This document shows, piece after piece, positions 36,874 through 47,675 of a stretch of 64,000 nt of DNA. The stretch is from contig CM055095.1 of assembly GCA_029204225.1 (NCBI GenBank), positions 27,454,958 to 27,518,957 of the forward strand. The letters run 5' to 3'. Source of the DNA: Diphasiastrum complanatum (Eukaryota; Streptophyta; Lycopodiopsida; Lycopodiales; Lycopodiaceae). A program made the translations under genes and the position numbers. How positions within the stretch are numbered: position 1 is the stretch's first letter; each line of letters starts with the position of its first letter. Under the pieces are notes generated by a model. The model was not told where the DNA came from, ran no database searches, and saw nothing but the letters and a program-made list of their open reading frames with translations.

Positions 36874-37525
36874 TCAACCTGCAGCTCCTAAACCCAGAAA
36901 ATCTATGAAGGGAATCATCGTGGGTCTTTCCTCTACCCTTTCGTTGATGCTTGTGCTGCATGAGGCTGACGATTCAGTTGCTTTTGATAGGTCCCGAAAA
37001 CCTTGGACATTTTCTGACAAAACAGCATTATCTGTGGATGGAACAATCCTACCAAGCTTGTCATCATCATCTTTCTCAAGTCGGCTGTAGCATCTTGGGT
37101 CTAGAGTGCTTAATCCAGAAAACTGATTGTAGGTCTGTGAGCGAGTTGCGTGGTTTGTCTTTGGCAATAAGTCCGTAGCTGCCTGGCAAAGAGAGTTGCG
37201 ATGATGCCAACTATGGGACGAAGTGGTTGTAGAGAAATTGAATTGGTTTTCTGAAACCGCCGAGGAGATATGAAGATTGGCCGAAGGAGAAGATGAGACG
37301 CCCAAGTGCATGTCCCTTTGAAATGCGTGCAACTGGGGCAAGAGATGTACATTTTCTGGTTGAACGGTAGCTTTCGGAGCTGCGATCAATAAACAAGATT
37401 TGGCCGCGCCCATTTCCTTGGTGTAACCCATGGACGCTTCTTCTCTACTTGACTGAAGTCGGCGAGATAAGAAGGATCTTGAGCTAATACGAGATCCTGA
37501 CAAGGACATCAGATAGTAAGAAATA

Positions 37526-37588
<63 letters not shown>

Positions 37589-38427
37589 CATACCTGTCAC
37601 ATGATCAGTACAGGAGGGTGTGTATCCGAAGCTCCTGGTTTGATTTGGACGGAAAGATGCTGCCCGTTTATTATGATCAGGATACAAGCTATTAATTCGC
37701 ATGGCTTCATCTGCAAGAGAGACAAGGGTGGATCCTTCGGACATGCTAGGACTCTGATTGCCCACGACATATAAGCTCATCGACGCAGCAAAGTTTCTTC
37801 CTTTCTGATCAAAAGACTGCCTATTGTTTTCATTCTGTGCATGAAGTTTCCGTTTGTGGCTCCCCACTAGTCTCTTCTTCGTCTTTCTTGACATCACAAC
37901 GTGCCAGTGATTTTTCACAGCATTGTCTGTCCTGCCAGGGAAGAGCCGGGCGATGAGAGCCCATTTATTCCCATGGATACGATGAGCTCGTAGAAGGCGC
38001 TGCTCTTCATCTTGTGAGAAAGGCTGTCTGTTGATCCTGGGATCTAGCTGATTGTACCAGCGCAATCTACAGCTTTTACCTGCAGATCATTGACAAAATC
38101 CTCGTGTCATCAACATTGATTTTTAGACTTTTTACAGCCCAGCAGCAAGCATCCTCTCACACTGCAAACTATGTGTCAGTCACAAATACAATTTATAGCT
38201 ATACCTGATCTCCCTTTGAGTGTCTCCGATATAAGATTCCAGTTGTGAGGTCCATGCAGGGCCACTAGCTCTCTCAGCTTTTCATCTTCAGCTGGCGTCC
38301 AATGACCCCTGCCACACAGATTTGATTCAACCTCCTCTACCTCTTCTAATTCCTTCTCCTTGAACATGGTCTCTGCTTCATTCGCATCTTTACTGATGAA
38401 GCGGCCATGCTCTTCATCTATTGACAT
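36874..38427 (-). CDS. R2R3-MYB transcription factor (MYB52/54/105/117-like)
   Basis: Three exons on the minus strand: 38427-38205, 38079-37594 and 37496-36874, with GT-AG introns of 125 and 97 bp. The joined frame has 443 codons plus TGA. Residues about 40-90 form repeat R2 ([37 protein letters not shown]; Trp 43, 63, 82) and 91-141 form R3 ([46 protein letters not shown]), with Phe in place of the first Trp, as is usual in plants. The protein ends [14 protein letters not shown] CxRGHW start, QLDPRINR linker and FIDFLGxG tail are typical of the subgroup including Arabidopsis MYB52, MYB54, MYB105 and MYB117 (boundary, meristem and cell-wall functions). It is a nuclear DNA-binding regulator. 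The acidic Glu-rich N-terminus (residues 20-34) is unusual but plausible. The middle is Ser/Asn/Gln-rich and not conserved. Confidence 0.93.
37526..37586. repeat. (TG)n(AG)n compound microsatellite in MYB intron 2
   Basis: About 23 bp of TG repeat and 38 bp of AG repeat make up most of the 97-bp intron (37497-37593). On the coding strand this is a pyrimidine-rich CT/CA tract that begins seven bases after the 5' splice site. Confidence 0.95.
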
Positions 38428-41155
38428 CTTTCGCTAATCCACCTTTCAAGACTACAACTATAAAACTTATGAGATCGACTGCCAAAGAATTTAATCAATA
38501 AATCGGTACTACTTAAAAGAACTATTACCACTCAGAGCCAGTAAAAGGGAAAGAAATCCAGCAGCCTTCTGATTGCAGCTTTTCATGGCTTATGTGCCAT
38601 CGCTAATTATCCATTGTTACACGCCTTCTTGTCATATTTCCCACATGTACACCAAAAGCATCCTCCTAACTAATCATGCAATCAGCAATGGAGTCTAGAA
38701 TATGGTAGTAAGGAACCCCAACAAAAGGTCAATCAATCAGCATGGAGTCTGGCCTCCTTAGGACTCTACAAGCCAAGCTAATTCCTACAGCACCATATTC
38801 TCGGAGGTTTCGCTGTAGAAAACCGATACACAGATCATGCAATGCTACCAAATACCAGATGAGAAGAAGGAACCAAACTCCAGAGGAAGAAAACAAGAGA
38901 AGACCATTGCGCGCGAGAGAGAGAGAGAGAGAGAGAGAGAGACGAAGTAGCCGCCACGAAGACAATGAAAAGGGACAGGCAGCGCCGACTGGCCACACGT
39001 GAGTGCGACAGTCGGCTCACCGGGAGGTGCTGGAGATTCCCTTAAGCATGGGAGTGAAGATTCCTGTCGGCTTGCAACCGAAAAAACTACTCTTCTCGTC
39101 TGTGCACTTCCTATGGACACAAATTTAGAAGCAAAGCTACTAGTAACAATGCAAATTTATGATCTTAAAATTTGGCCAATGTTTTAGATGATCATTTTTC
39201 GGAGCATTGTAGGACAATTCTTTTATTTGTAGCTTTGTCGCAATATTGCTAAAATATCTCGACGATTAGCTAGACGCAGATATGTCTTAATGTATGGGCT
39301 AAGTAGTTTGAGCACAACCATGCATTTTCTTTTCTTATTTTTTTATTATTCTAGATTTCGATGAGTTTTTTTTGTCATTTTCCAATAATTTGAATGCTTT
39401 TTTCAGTGTGAGCGTACACACATGCACGACAAACAAACTTATCCTAATCTTTCAAATCACCTTACTTTGTTTGGTTGACATGGCAATCACAAACTTTGGT
39501 GCATGAACGACATTATGCTTGACGAGCCTTACATTCGAGCTTTGTATAAATGGCAAGTATACAAAAGAAAGTCAATATAAAATATGGTGACTTGGGACAA
39601 GCACACAATCGACACTTTTCAAACTGAGGTTGGTAAGTGTTACTGGACCACATTGCAAATTGATTGACCCATTTGAACGTCTATCATATTAATGGCCCAT
39701 TTTCCTTGAATTGCCTTGGCAATTCAACTTGTCAAGCAAATGTCCCTAGATACAAATAGAAACAAAATTGAGTTGACCTTGTGTGGCAAAAGTCCCTTGC
39801 CACATGGTGGCAACTTAAACTAATTTATCAAGAGGCACCTCAATTTTAAACCAACCTGAAAATTAGAAAAAGACAATTATCATTCAAAGGTGGCCTTTGA
39901 AAGAACTGATGATAGAAACAACAATTATAGCTTCTCCCTACATTGAAGTGAATAAAGACTCAACTGTAGGGGGGAACAAAGTGATGATGAATGCCAAAGT
40001 AGCCTACAATCAACTACTCTAGAGTCATATGACATCTCAAGCATCAAGCAATTTAGGTATGGGAGGGAGTCTTTCTAGAGATCTTCATCGACATTAAGAG
40101 TCATACAAGAAGTTACGACAAGCTTGTTAGAGCAAGATGAAGCTTCAAAAATTACTTGATCATGAATTATTAAGCACACCAGTTTATTTGTTTAGCAAAA
40201 CATTCGTACGTAAACAGTTTTCATTGCAAAGCCTTTTGGATAAAAACTAGTAGGATAAGTGGTGCAGAAGGACGAGTGGGTGAAAATAAGAAAGGAACAA
40301 AAATCATTGCCCTTGGAAAAGGTGATGTTTTATGTTGTAGTTGTGATCAACGGCTAATTTATTGAAATTGTTAATGAGGCTAATGCTAACTTTGTTATTC
40401 ATCAACCAATAGAGAGTAATTTCGTTGTGCCATTAGATGGAATCACTAAGTTACTAGAAACCGCTAATAGCAAGTCTCCATTTGCGACCTTAATAAGTTC
40501 ATCAATGCCTTCCTAGGAGTAGCCACAGGGAGAACCATCCCCCCCAAAAAAAGAAGAGGTAGTGATTTCAAGAGCTTACGAAGAAGCAATTTAGAGTAGG
40601 GATAAACCTTCCATTAACAAAGGAATAGCATAAGAGACGGATGATGGTGGAGTATTGCATTGTAGATCTTATAGAGAGCAAGTTGCGCCCGACAAGGTAT
40701 GCTTAATTTGGATTGTAGCATAGTTTTTTTATGAGCTAGCAACACTACTCTTAAAAATAACTCAACACATAGCCAGATACTTAAGGTAGAAGAATGAGAA
40801 TAAAGGTGACCTATAAAGTGATTATTGAAAGCATTTAGGATGTTCGAAAAAAGTGAGGGTGTTAGCTTATTTCTTTGGTAGAGTTCCATAGTGAAGTGGA
40901 TAGAAATCAATTTTTCCATGGTTATCTTTATAAGATGCACCTTTATCCTCTTAAAATTATGTCTAAACTTTTTTTGGTATTTATCTATTGTTAGAGAGAA
41001 TGTGAAAGAGGAAGCTTTCCATCCCTTACACTTTCAAGTGGAAATTCATGCGTGTGTTTGAGTATAATGATTCGTACATTGTAGATAATATAGAATATCA
41101 CAAGATTCAATATTCACTATACCAAATGTATCCAAGCCCGTTGATTAAATGAACA
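38428..41155. other. MYB upstream region and intergenic DNA
   Basis: The MYB promoter and 5' UTR should lie between 38428 and roughly 39200. A (GA)14 array at 38915-38942 reads as CT repeats on the MYB strand, a common feature of plant core promoters and leaders. No clear TATA box was identified. From 39.2 to 41.15 kb I see no recognisable gene. Confidence 0.45.
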
Positions 41156-41226
41156 TCAAATATAATTGATAATGACTTGCATAGATCACATAACCATTTA
41201 ATTTATGGAAATGGAGTAAAAATCAT
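41156..41226 (+). repeat. 71-bp direct repeat, left copy
   Basis: The sequence from tcaaatataattgataatga to ggagtaaaaatcat is repeated at 46676-46746, with only two differences (c/g and a/g). The two copies lie exactly 5520 bp apart in the same orientation, and homology stops sharply at both ends. It is too long for a target-site duplication. Confidence 0.9.
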
Positions 41227-43040
41227 CCATTACAGGAGTTCTCAAACTTAGAAGGGCCGTTTGTTACGAGTTTTTTTTTTTTCCTCACTTTTTATGTCCA
41301 TGTGGCTCAATCAGTTCTTGACATAGTGGCTTCTATGTAACATAACTCGCATGACCCGGAAAACACAATTCATGTTTGGGCAAATTTGAATTTCCGGTCC
41401 GGTAGATTGGAAGCGTACTATTGGCTGACATGTATGACGACTGGTTGACTAAACTGCTTGGGTTAACCTCAAGTTAAAATAAAATTGGGACTCACAAATA
41501 GATTTGGCGCCTATTATGCTCTGGACTCTCATATTGACAAGTTCAAACGTGAGACTCTTCAAGCTATGGCGATGAGAAGGAGACCGAGATCCTTGATATG
41601 TTCCACAATTTTTCATAATTAGAGGGAAGACGATGGCACATGGATTGCCCGTGAATATCATAAGGCTTCTTGGGTACTAATGCATCCGTCGGCGAGAGGG
41701 GCATTTCGCCAAAAAAAAAGGCCAAGTATACATATAGGTCTTATTGGAAAGGGCGGATTATTGATTTCAAAGTTTCTCCAGGAGGACAAACCATTTCAAA
41801 GGGGCTTATTCAACATGTTTATATGCATTCAGAACTTAATGTGGAGGCTATAAATCCACATGATTTTCGAAAATGTAATTGTATCATTTTTAAAACACAA
41901 TCGTATTTATGAATGAGAGCTTATTATGATTTTGTATTGCAGATCTATATCCTTCAAATATACATGAATGGGAACCTATGGCGTCTCTTTCAGGTATTAT
42001 AGATGTCATTCATTCAGAAATTGGCAAATTGCAATACCGAGGATGAAGGCAAAAGAACTTGCAGATTCTAGAATATTTTTTTATGATGCTATGTATATTC
42101 CAGACACAAATAGAGGAATGGGAAAACTAGAGTGTATAGAGTCTACCTAATTTTCAAGATAACGTGTGGTGGATTGCAGTCAACGACAATATAATAAAAT
42201 GTTTTCGTTTCAAGCTATATAATGATGTACAAAAGTCACTCAAAATTAGTACTAGATCAAGAAATGTGCACTTAAGCTGGTTTATTCCAATGTCATTGTT
42301 TGTCAGCTCTTTTTCAAACACTGAGGTGCATCGAACTCCCACATTGTTTGTTTACCATGGCAGGCCTGGTGGGCTTGGTCTGCTTTCTCCTTCTTCGTTG
42401 AGGAATAGGCCCTCTCTCTGTAGGTGGTGGCCTAGAGGTGAAGCCACTCTTAAAAACCTGATTGTATGTACTCCTCAGCCTCATGAAAAGATGCATGTCC
42501 TGAGGCATGAGGGTACCTCTCTTGGAGGCTTCCAGGGCTGTTATGTTCCAGCGAACATTACGTGAGAGTGACCTTGTCACTATTCTCACAGACTTGTAGA
42601 AAGAAGCATGGGGAATCAGGAGATTAGTTGTCCTCTATAGTATCCTGATATCCCTTAGCCATGGTTTTTTCAGCCGTTCTACTCTCCTACAAGTGCCCAC
42701 TGCCCTTACTACAAGAGGACGAGGAGGTGGGGCAAATGTGGAAAGACATGCTGTCTACTTGGTACGGGCCATTTCAAGCTAAGGTATCGCTATGACATGC
42801 CAAACAGAAAGAACAATGGATATCAAAGAGGGTAGACGCGTGATCGCGATATAGGATGTGGCATATTGCTACGACGCGTGAAGAGGGAAGTTGTATGGGT
42901 ATCTGACTGAATGGGCACGTGGTAGCAATATGCGGATAGCGAGGAGCGCTAGGGAACCAAAAAATACGAGGAGCGCTAGGGAACCAAGAAATCCGAAACC
43001 AAAAAAAGAGTCAAAAATGTTCTTTTATACCTGCTGAACG
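41227..43040. other. Unassigned DNA inside the direct-repeat-bounded block
   Basis: Broken frames occur on the plus strand around 41670-42150 and 42164-42565 (for example AYTYRS-like and LKNLIVCTPQPHEKMHVLRH segments), without a family that I recognise. A local duplication gaggagcgctagggaacca lies at 42941-42960 and 42969-42988. Confidence 0.35.
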
Positions 43041-43053
43041 TCGTAATCATGGT

Positions 43054-43310
43054 CACATGTGTGATGTGACACTTCCATTTCCCGCACGTGTGGTGACACG
43101 TGTCATCATATGGACCACTCACATGTCAGGACATCACTGGTTCGTACAATCATACGGCTGGCTTGCACGTGCGAGGACACATGTCAAAATCTGGAATACA
43201 CACGTGTCATGCAATGATTTGGTCATCGTTTTCCACACGTGTGGCAATTTTGACCGCACGTTTCTAAAACGCGTGTACGGTTTAGATCCTCTGAATTAAA
43301 GTATATATAA
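43054..43310 (+). promoter_or_regulatory. Dense CACGTG/CACATG cluster with a TATA box
   Basis: Five CACGTG hexamers (43085, 43097, 43166, 43201, 43236) and three CACATG hexamers (43054, 43120, 43178) occur within 190 bp, followed by TATATATAA at 43302-43310. Several sit in ACGTGTC contexts like abscisic-acid response elements; G-box factors (bZIP, bHLH) bind such sites. The arrangement looks like a real, inducible plant promoter facing the open frame at 43569. Another CACGTG is at 43394, downstream of the predicted start. Expression is not shown by sequence alone. Confidence 0.6.
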
Positions 43311-43568
43311 GAGGGTTGTTTTTGGAATTCAGTTTTGCATATCGAGTCCAGCAAACCTACCTGCTCCAAAATCAAAACATACTATATCGATACCACGTGC
43401 CCAACAGACGTTTCTAGAGTAGCACTGCTCTCCTGGCATGTAGTTCCGATATCCGAAATTCTGTACAGTGTATATCGCCATCACGCGTCGATGAATACAC
43501 CCTTTAGGTCCTCATGCTAATCGGTGCCTCATATCGATATGGCCTCCTCGTCTACTAGTTCGATCTAA

Positions 43569-44297
43569 GCGCTTAGTTATTTCCTTGTTGATGCTGGGAT
43601 TAGCGATAGACAGGCCCATTTTTTGTCCTATTTCGATTTTCAGTTTGACATAGAGAGATTTGTCATTGAGCACTGGGAAGTTTTTTCCAAACTGTACAAG
43701 AATTTTTATGAGTGCTTGCAACAGGGTACCCTTTTGATGGATGACCTAAGATTTGTGAATTTCATAGATTTGACTCATGCTCAGCCTAGTGCCAAGCAAA
43801 GGCATGATTGTGTAGAAGAGGCCAGACAAGCACAACAATATGATCCTGCCAAGGCTAGTTCTTTGTCTATCTCTCCCTTATCTACCATGAGCGAGATTGA
43901 CCACATCAGAACCCTGATGGACCTCCATGTGTACCATATGGACGATATTACATTCTTGTCTGTTAGAGATATCGGAGACGTAATGGATATCAGAGAAGAT
44001 GAGATATTATCTCTTATGTCAAGGATGATTTTTGAATTTAATGATTTTATTGACTTTGATGATGACGACCTCATAGATGGCATCGACTATGAGGACCAAG
44101 AAGAATGGGCAAGTGGCACAGATGCCCTTCAACGGATGCTATCTGAGAGCAGGGCATATGAGTCTAATATGCAGAGTAAGGATGAGTTTTTGGCTTTTCA
44201 GAAAAAGTATCTGCCACCTCCCATATATACTATTCCAGCTGACCAGCAATCGACCATTATTGCTGGTCACAATTTAGAAGCTGCTGGCGTGATATGA
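43569..44297 (+). CDS. Unrecognised acidic protein or exon, 242 open codons
   Basis: The frame is open from 43569, after a TAA at 43566, to TGA at 44295-44297. The first in-frame ATG is at 43737 and would give 186 residues. The open part before it (FDFQFDIERFVIEHWEVFSK) reads like real protein, so an upstream exon joined near 43569-43640 is possible; gattttcag at 43634-43642 is a candidate acceptor. The protein is strongly acidic, with FNDFIDFDDDDLIDGIDYED at about 44033-44092, has no membrane segment or Cys motif, and ends AGHNLEAAGVI. I do not recognise a family. It lies about 260 bp downstream of a TATA box with a G-box cluster and converges on the broken gene at 44.7-46.3 kb. It could be a host gene, a domesticated transposon gene or a transposon accessory gene. 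Confidence 0.5.
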   Translation, partial: ALSYFLVDAGISDRQAHFLSYFDFQFDIERFVIEHWEVFSKLYKNFYECLQQGTLLMDDLRFVNFIDLTHAQPSAKQRHDCVEEARQAQQYDPAKASSLSISPLSTMSEIDHIRTLMDLHVYHMDDITFLSVRDIGDVMDIREDEILSLMSRMIFEFNDFIDFDDDDLIDGIDYEDQEEWASGTDALQRMLSESRAYESNMQSKDEFLAFQKKYLPPPIYTIPADQQSTIIAGHNLEAAGVI

Positions 44298-44699
44298 CAA
44301 CACAACAAAAATTGTCCTTAGAGACAATGCAAAAAAATGATTGTCCTCTTTTCCATTTAATGTATGTAAAATTTGAGAATTTTTTATTACACACATTTGA
44401 TCTTTATTGAATTCCATCAATCTAGTTTTGGCTTATAAATTTACATGCTTTTTTGAATCTTTGATATTCAGTTGATCTTGTTGTGTATCGAACTTGAGCT
44501 CGTCTATAAAACCATTGGAATAGCTGAATGATGTTACTATTTTTTGAGGATGTTCCACCATGTTTGTGTATTTCGATGAAATGATGCTCTTGCCTGCCAA
44601 TGTGATTTCTCCATTCCTTGTGAGGACCATATACTCAAACTGCCATACTTTTTTGCAAAAAATGATGCATGATGCCTTAGTATGTGCTCAATATCAAAG

Positions 44700-46345
44700 A
44701 TTTATGCATTGGTTGGAATCTATCAAGCAAGTTATACTAAAATTATAAAATTGTAAGAAGTCGTTGAAATGTATCTTACCATGTAGTGGGTGATGTGATC
44801 TGAGCCCCAAGCCACCCGAACTGCATCTACAAATTCTATTGCTGTTTTCTCCAATAGGAGTGCATCTGCATATGAAATTGTCTTTTCTAAGCACTTCAAC
44901 CATATTATCAAGCTTTTTCCAAACTTCAACCTTCTTTGCCCTTGTTGTTCCTTTATCTTCAAAGTCTTGTGTTGCAGAAATACCATCTTTCCAAACCGAG
45001 TATTGGATCTTAGACGACTCTTTAGAATGATTTGATAAAAATCGATGAACTTTGACTCCTCCTATGCTAAGTATACTTGGTACGTTTCCTATTTTTTCCA
45101 AAAGCTTTTCATTTTTTTGTATTTTAACATGTCCTTTATGAAGGCCCGCTTTTGCCACAACACTTCCTCTAATCGAGCAATTGCTTGTTTTGATGCTGAC
45201 TCTGGCTTAGTATTCCATGCAAACAAAAAATGAAGGCATATCAATTTCTCTATGATCCTCACCTCTCCATGAAGTGTGCAAATATGCACATTTTGTAAGA
45301 AAATTGGTAGTACTGGTTTCCAGTTGGGATCTTCAATATCTCTTGAAACTCTTGTGCTCCTTGAAATGCCATTTGGTGATTTCATACAATATAGACATGG
45401 ATGTTTTGAATTTGCTCCATGAGATACATTGAACATACATTTCAACGCCATTCCACAAAAAATTTACCTCTTTCAGGAACACTAAGTACTTTGCCATTCA
45501 TATGATCCTTTATGATATCTGGATAACTTTTTCTACTAAAAATCCAAGAAAGAACATCGTGATCCTCTTTGATAACCTATCCAACATATGGAATCACAAG
45601 TTTTTATATATTCAAAACAATTACCAAAAGAAATTGCACATGAATAACAGCCATATTTTACCTGAAAACATCCTAGCCACCATATGTTGTTTTCTGATTG
45701 CACACTGAAGTTGAGATCCCTTGAGTTTGTTACATTGCTCAATATTCCATTCATGAGAGTAATACTTACTCTTTCCAACTTTTGTCCTTTTATAACTTCC
45801 GATTCATCTAGCTTGACCACCAGAATAAGTTTGCTCATACTAACACTTGTAATATTATAGAATTTCACCATAAATCTCAATAAATGATTCAAATCCACAA
45901 ATAATTGCTGGTAGAATCATATGACAAATTGCCAGACTTTGAATTGTATATCTCATTGATGTGAAAAGGGATTCCAATGACGTTTTGCATACTCTTATCC
46001 AATACATCTCTCTCCGATCTTATCTGAAAAGGGCGAGGAATGGAAAATTTTCTTACATGCAATGTCCAAAAGCCTCTTTAATAATTTTAAATATACTGGC
46101 ATATGCCTCCGGCCTGCTAATACTTGAGAAATCACATCGATCAATTACCTTACCAACCTCGTTCATCAAAGCCTCAGACCTTGGACTTGATTCGAGAATA
46201 TCGATTATTGTCCAATAAAGACTTTGTGGACTTAATTGTCAATACCGAACTCAATGATTTTCCGATCATGTCATTGTCCTTCAGATCCTCATTTGCAACC
46301 AATGTTGATTTGCAAATGATTATGAAAATCAAGAAACCCAAATAG
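44700..46345 (-). pseudogene. Broken intron-containing gene with a CxxC motif, family uncertain
   Basis: Coding-like blocks on the minus strand run from about 46345 down to 44700. One (45898-45662) contains KLILVVKLDESEVIKGQKLE and ends at a donor-like caggtaaaa. The next (45451-45110) has GANSKHPCLYCMKSPNGISR, then NVHICTLHGEVRIIEKLICL. The last (45158-44760) has KVHRFLSNHSKESSKIQYSV and KKVEVWKKLDNMVEVL, in a shifted frame relative to the previous block. The order 'strand, then CxxC next to a SKHPC block, then CTLH..VRI.EKL' reminds me of uncharacterised transposon-associated proteins, but this is memory, not a search. Stops and frame changes suggest that it is dead. The 46345-46090 block also holds coding-like codons. 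Confidence 0.4.
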
Positions 46346-46675
46346 GCCACATAATAAATGTCATGCTACTTCACAAAACAAAAATAAAATGATTCGAATT
46401 AAATCCTTACTTGAATGCTTGAATCCTTTTTCTCCGTTGGCCTCCATTTAGCAAAAGCTCATCAATGTCCTTCAGAATTCTTTTTCGGTTGTTTCTTTTT
46501 TATTTCTTATCTAGCATGCGAGTTTTTTCTTTTAACTGGTCATTTGATATACGTAATGTCTGAACAACTTGTCGGAATTGATCATTACTTGCATTCAAAT
46601 TTAACATAATATTATGTAAATGTGCATTATCTTCTTTTGTTTGTAATAATGCGGTCTCTTTTTCTCTATAGTACT

Positions 46676-46746
46676 TCAAATATAATTGATAATGACTTGC
46701 ATAGATGACATAGCCATTTAATTTATGGAAATGGAGTAAAAATCAT
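46676..46746 (+). repeat. 71-bp direct repeat, right copy
   Basis: It is 69/71 identical to 41156-41226, in the same orientation. Together the copies bracket a 5.45-kb block. They may derive from a duplication made during DNA break repair, from two insertions of the same short repeat, or from the ends of an unknown element. Confidence 0.9.
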
Positions 46747-46980
46747 AAATATTGAAATTAACTCAATCTTTCCAATAGAGCTTTCTTTAGTCTTTACTTT
46801 GCACAAAGAAAGGGCTTTAAGAGATGATTAGATCCTACTCTTATTTATCTATTCATGAGGCAAGTGATAACTAGATACACTTGCCCCTCCATAATAAAAC
46901 CTAGATTTGGCTTACTCTCCACGTAATTATAATTGTGGCCCATGGCCTCTCATGTGTTGGCCAATTGAAAATGGCACTTG

Positions 46981-47670
46981 TGTGAAAATTTGCCTACATT
47001 GGCAAATCTAGCCATGTAGAATATTGTACATTTTGTCGATATTGTTTGTTGGTTACTTGAATGGCCAAAGTGCCACTTGTACATACACACCTAAAGTAGG
47101 TTACCACAAGTCAAGAGGAGTGGTTGTGTCCATTTGGTAGTGATTCCTACTTTGTAGGATCTAGATCATGATTTATGATGAGATTTGTACTACCATGCAC
47201 CTACCAAGCATGACTCTTGGATCTAGGCTAGGGTTTTCACATTAGGGCAAGAAAGTGGAGTCTACTTCCTTATTACATGCTGGATTTTCACCTAACTTAG
47301 CAAAGGAAGTGTGTTTTACTATGTATTCCCATTCTCCATAGTGAGAAGATAGAAACTTTTTGGAGCCTCAAGGAGAAACTCGAGTTTCCTCTCATTGTAT
47401 GGTGATTACTCTTGATTTCCAATGAAACCCAGCTTTGGCACTTTGTAAACACTGTCTACAGGTCGTACTACAGCCTTATTTCCACATGTGTGGAGTTGGA
47501 TTACACTAATTGATCAATGTCTTGATTGTCTCTACTTGTTTCCTATCAAGCTGCTAAACTAGATCTTGTTTTTTGATGACTAGTTTCTAATAGATTGTTT
47601 AACAAGCATACAATCACCTTGTGGATCATTCAAAGATCCATTTATGGTCCTTAGTACTGTACTTTTCACA
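46981..47670 (+). mobile_element. Solo LTR of a copia family, TSD acttg
   Basis: A 690-bp block starts TGTGAAAATT and ends ACTTTTCACA, and is flanked by the perfect 5-bp duplication acttg (46976-46980 and 47671-47675). The ends resemble those of the intact copia LTR read on its own strand (start tgtgaaaatt, end ctgtatttttcaca), and a ccacatgtgtgg motif lies near 47480, in place of the CACGTG palindrome. No internal sequence remains. The interior is strongly diverged from the 23.3-kb element, so this is a different family or an old copy. Confidence 0.82.
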
Positions 47671-47675
47671 ACTTG

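Noticed and set aside
36749-37178. Plus-strand frames over the MYB third exon
   Set aside because: They are antisense to a well-supported spliced MYB gene.
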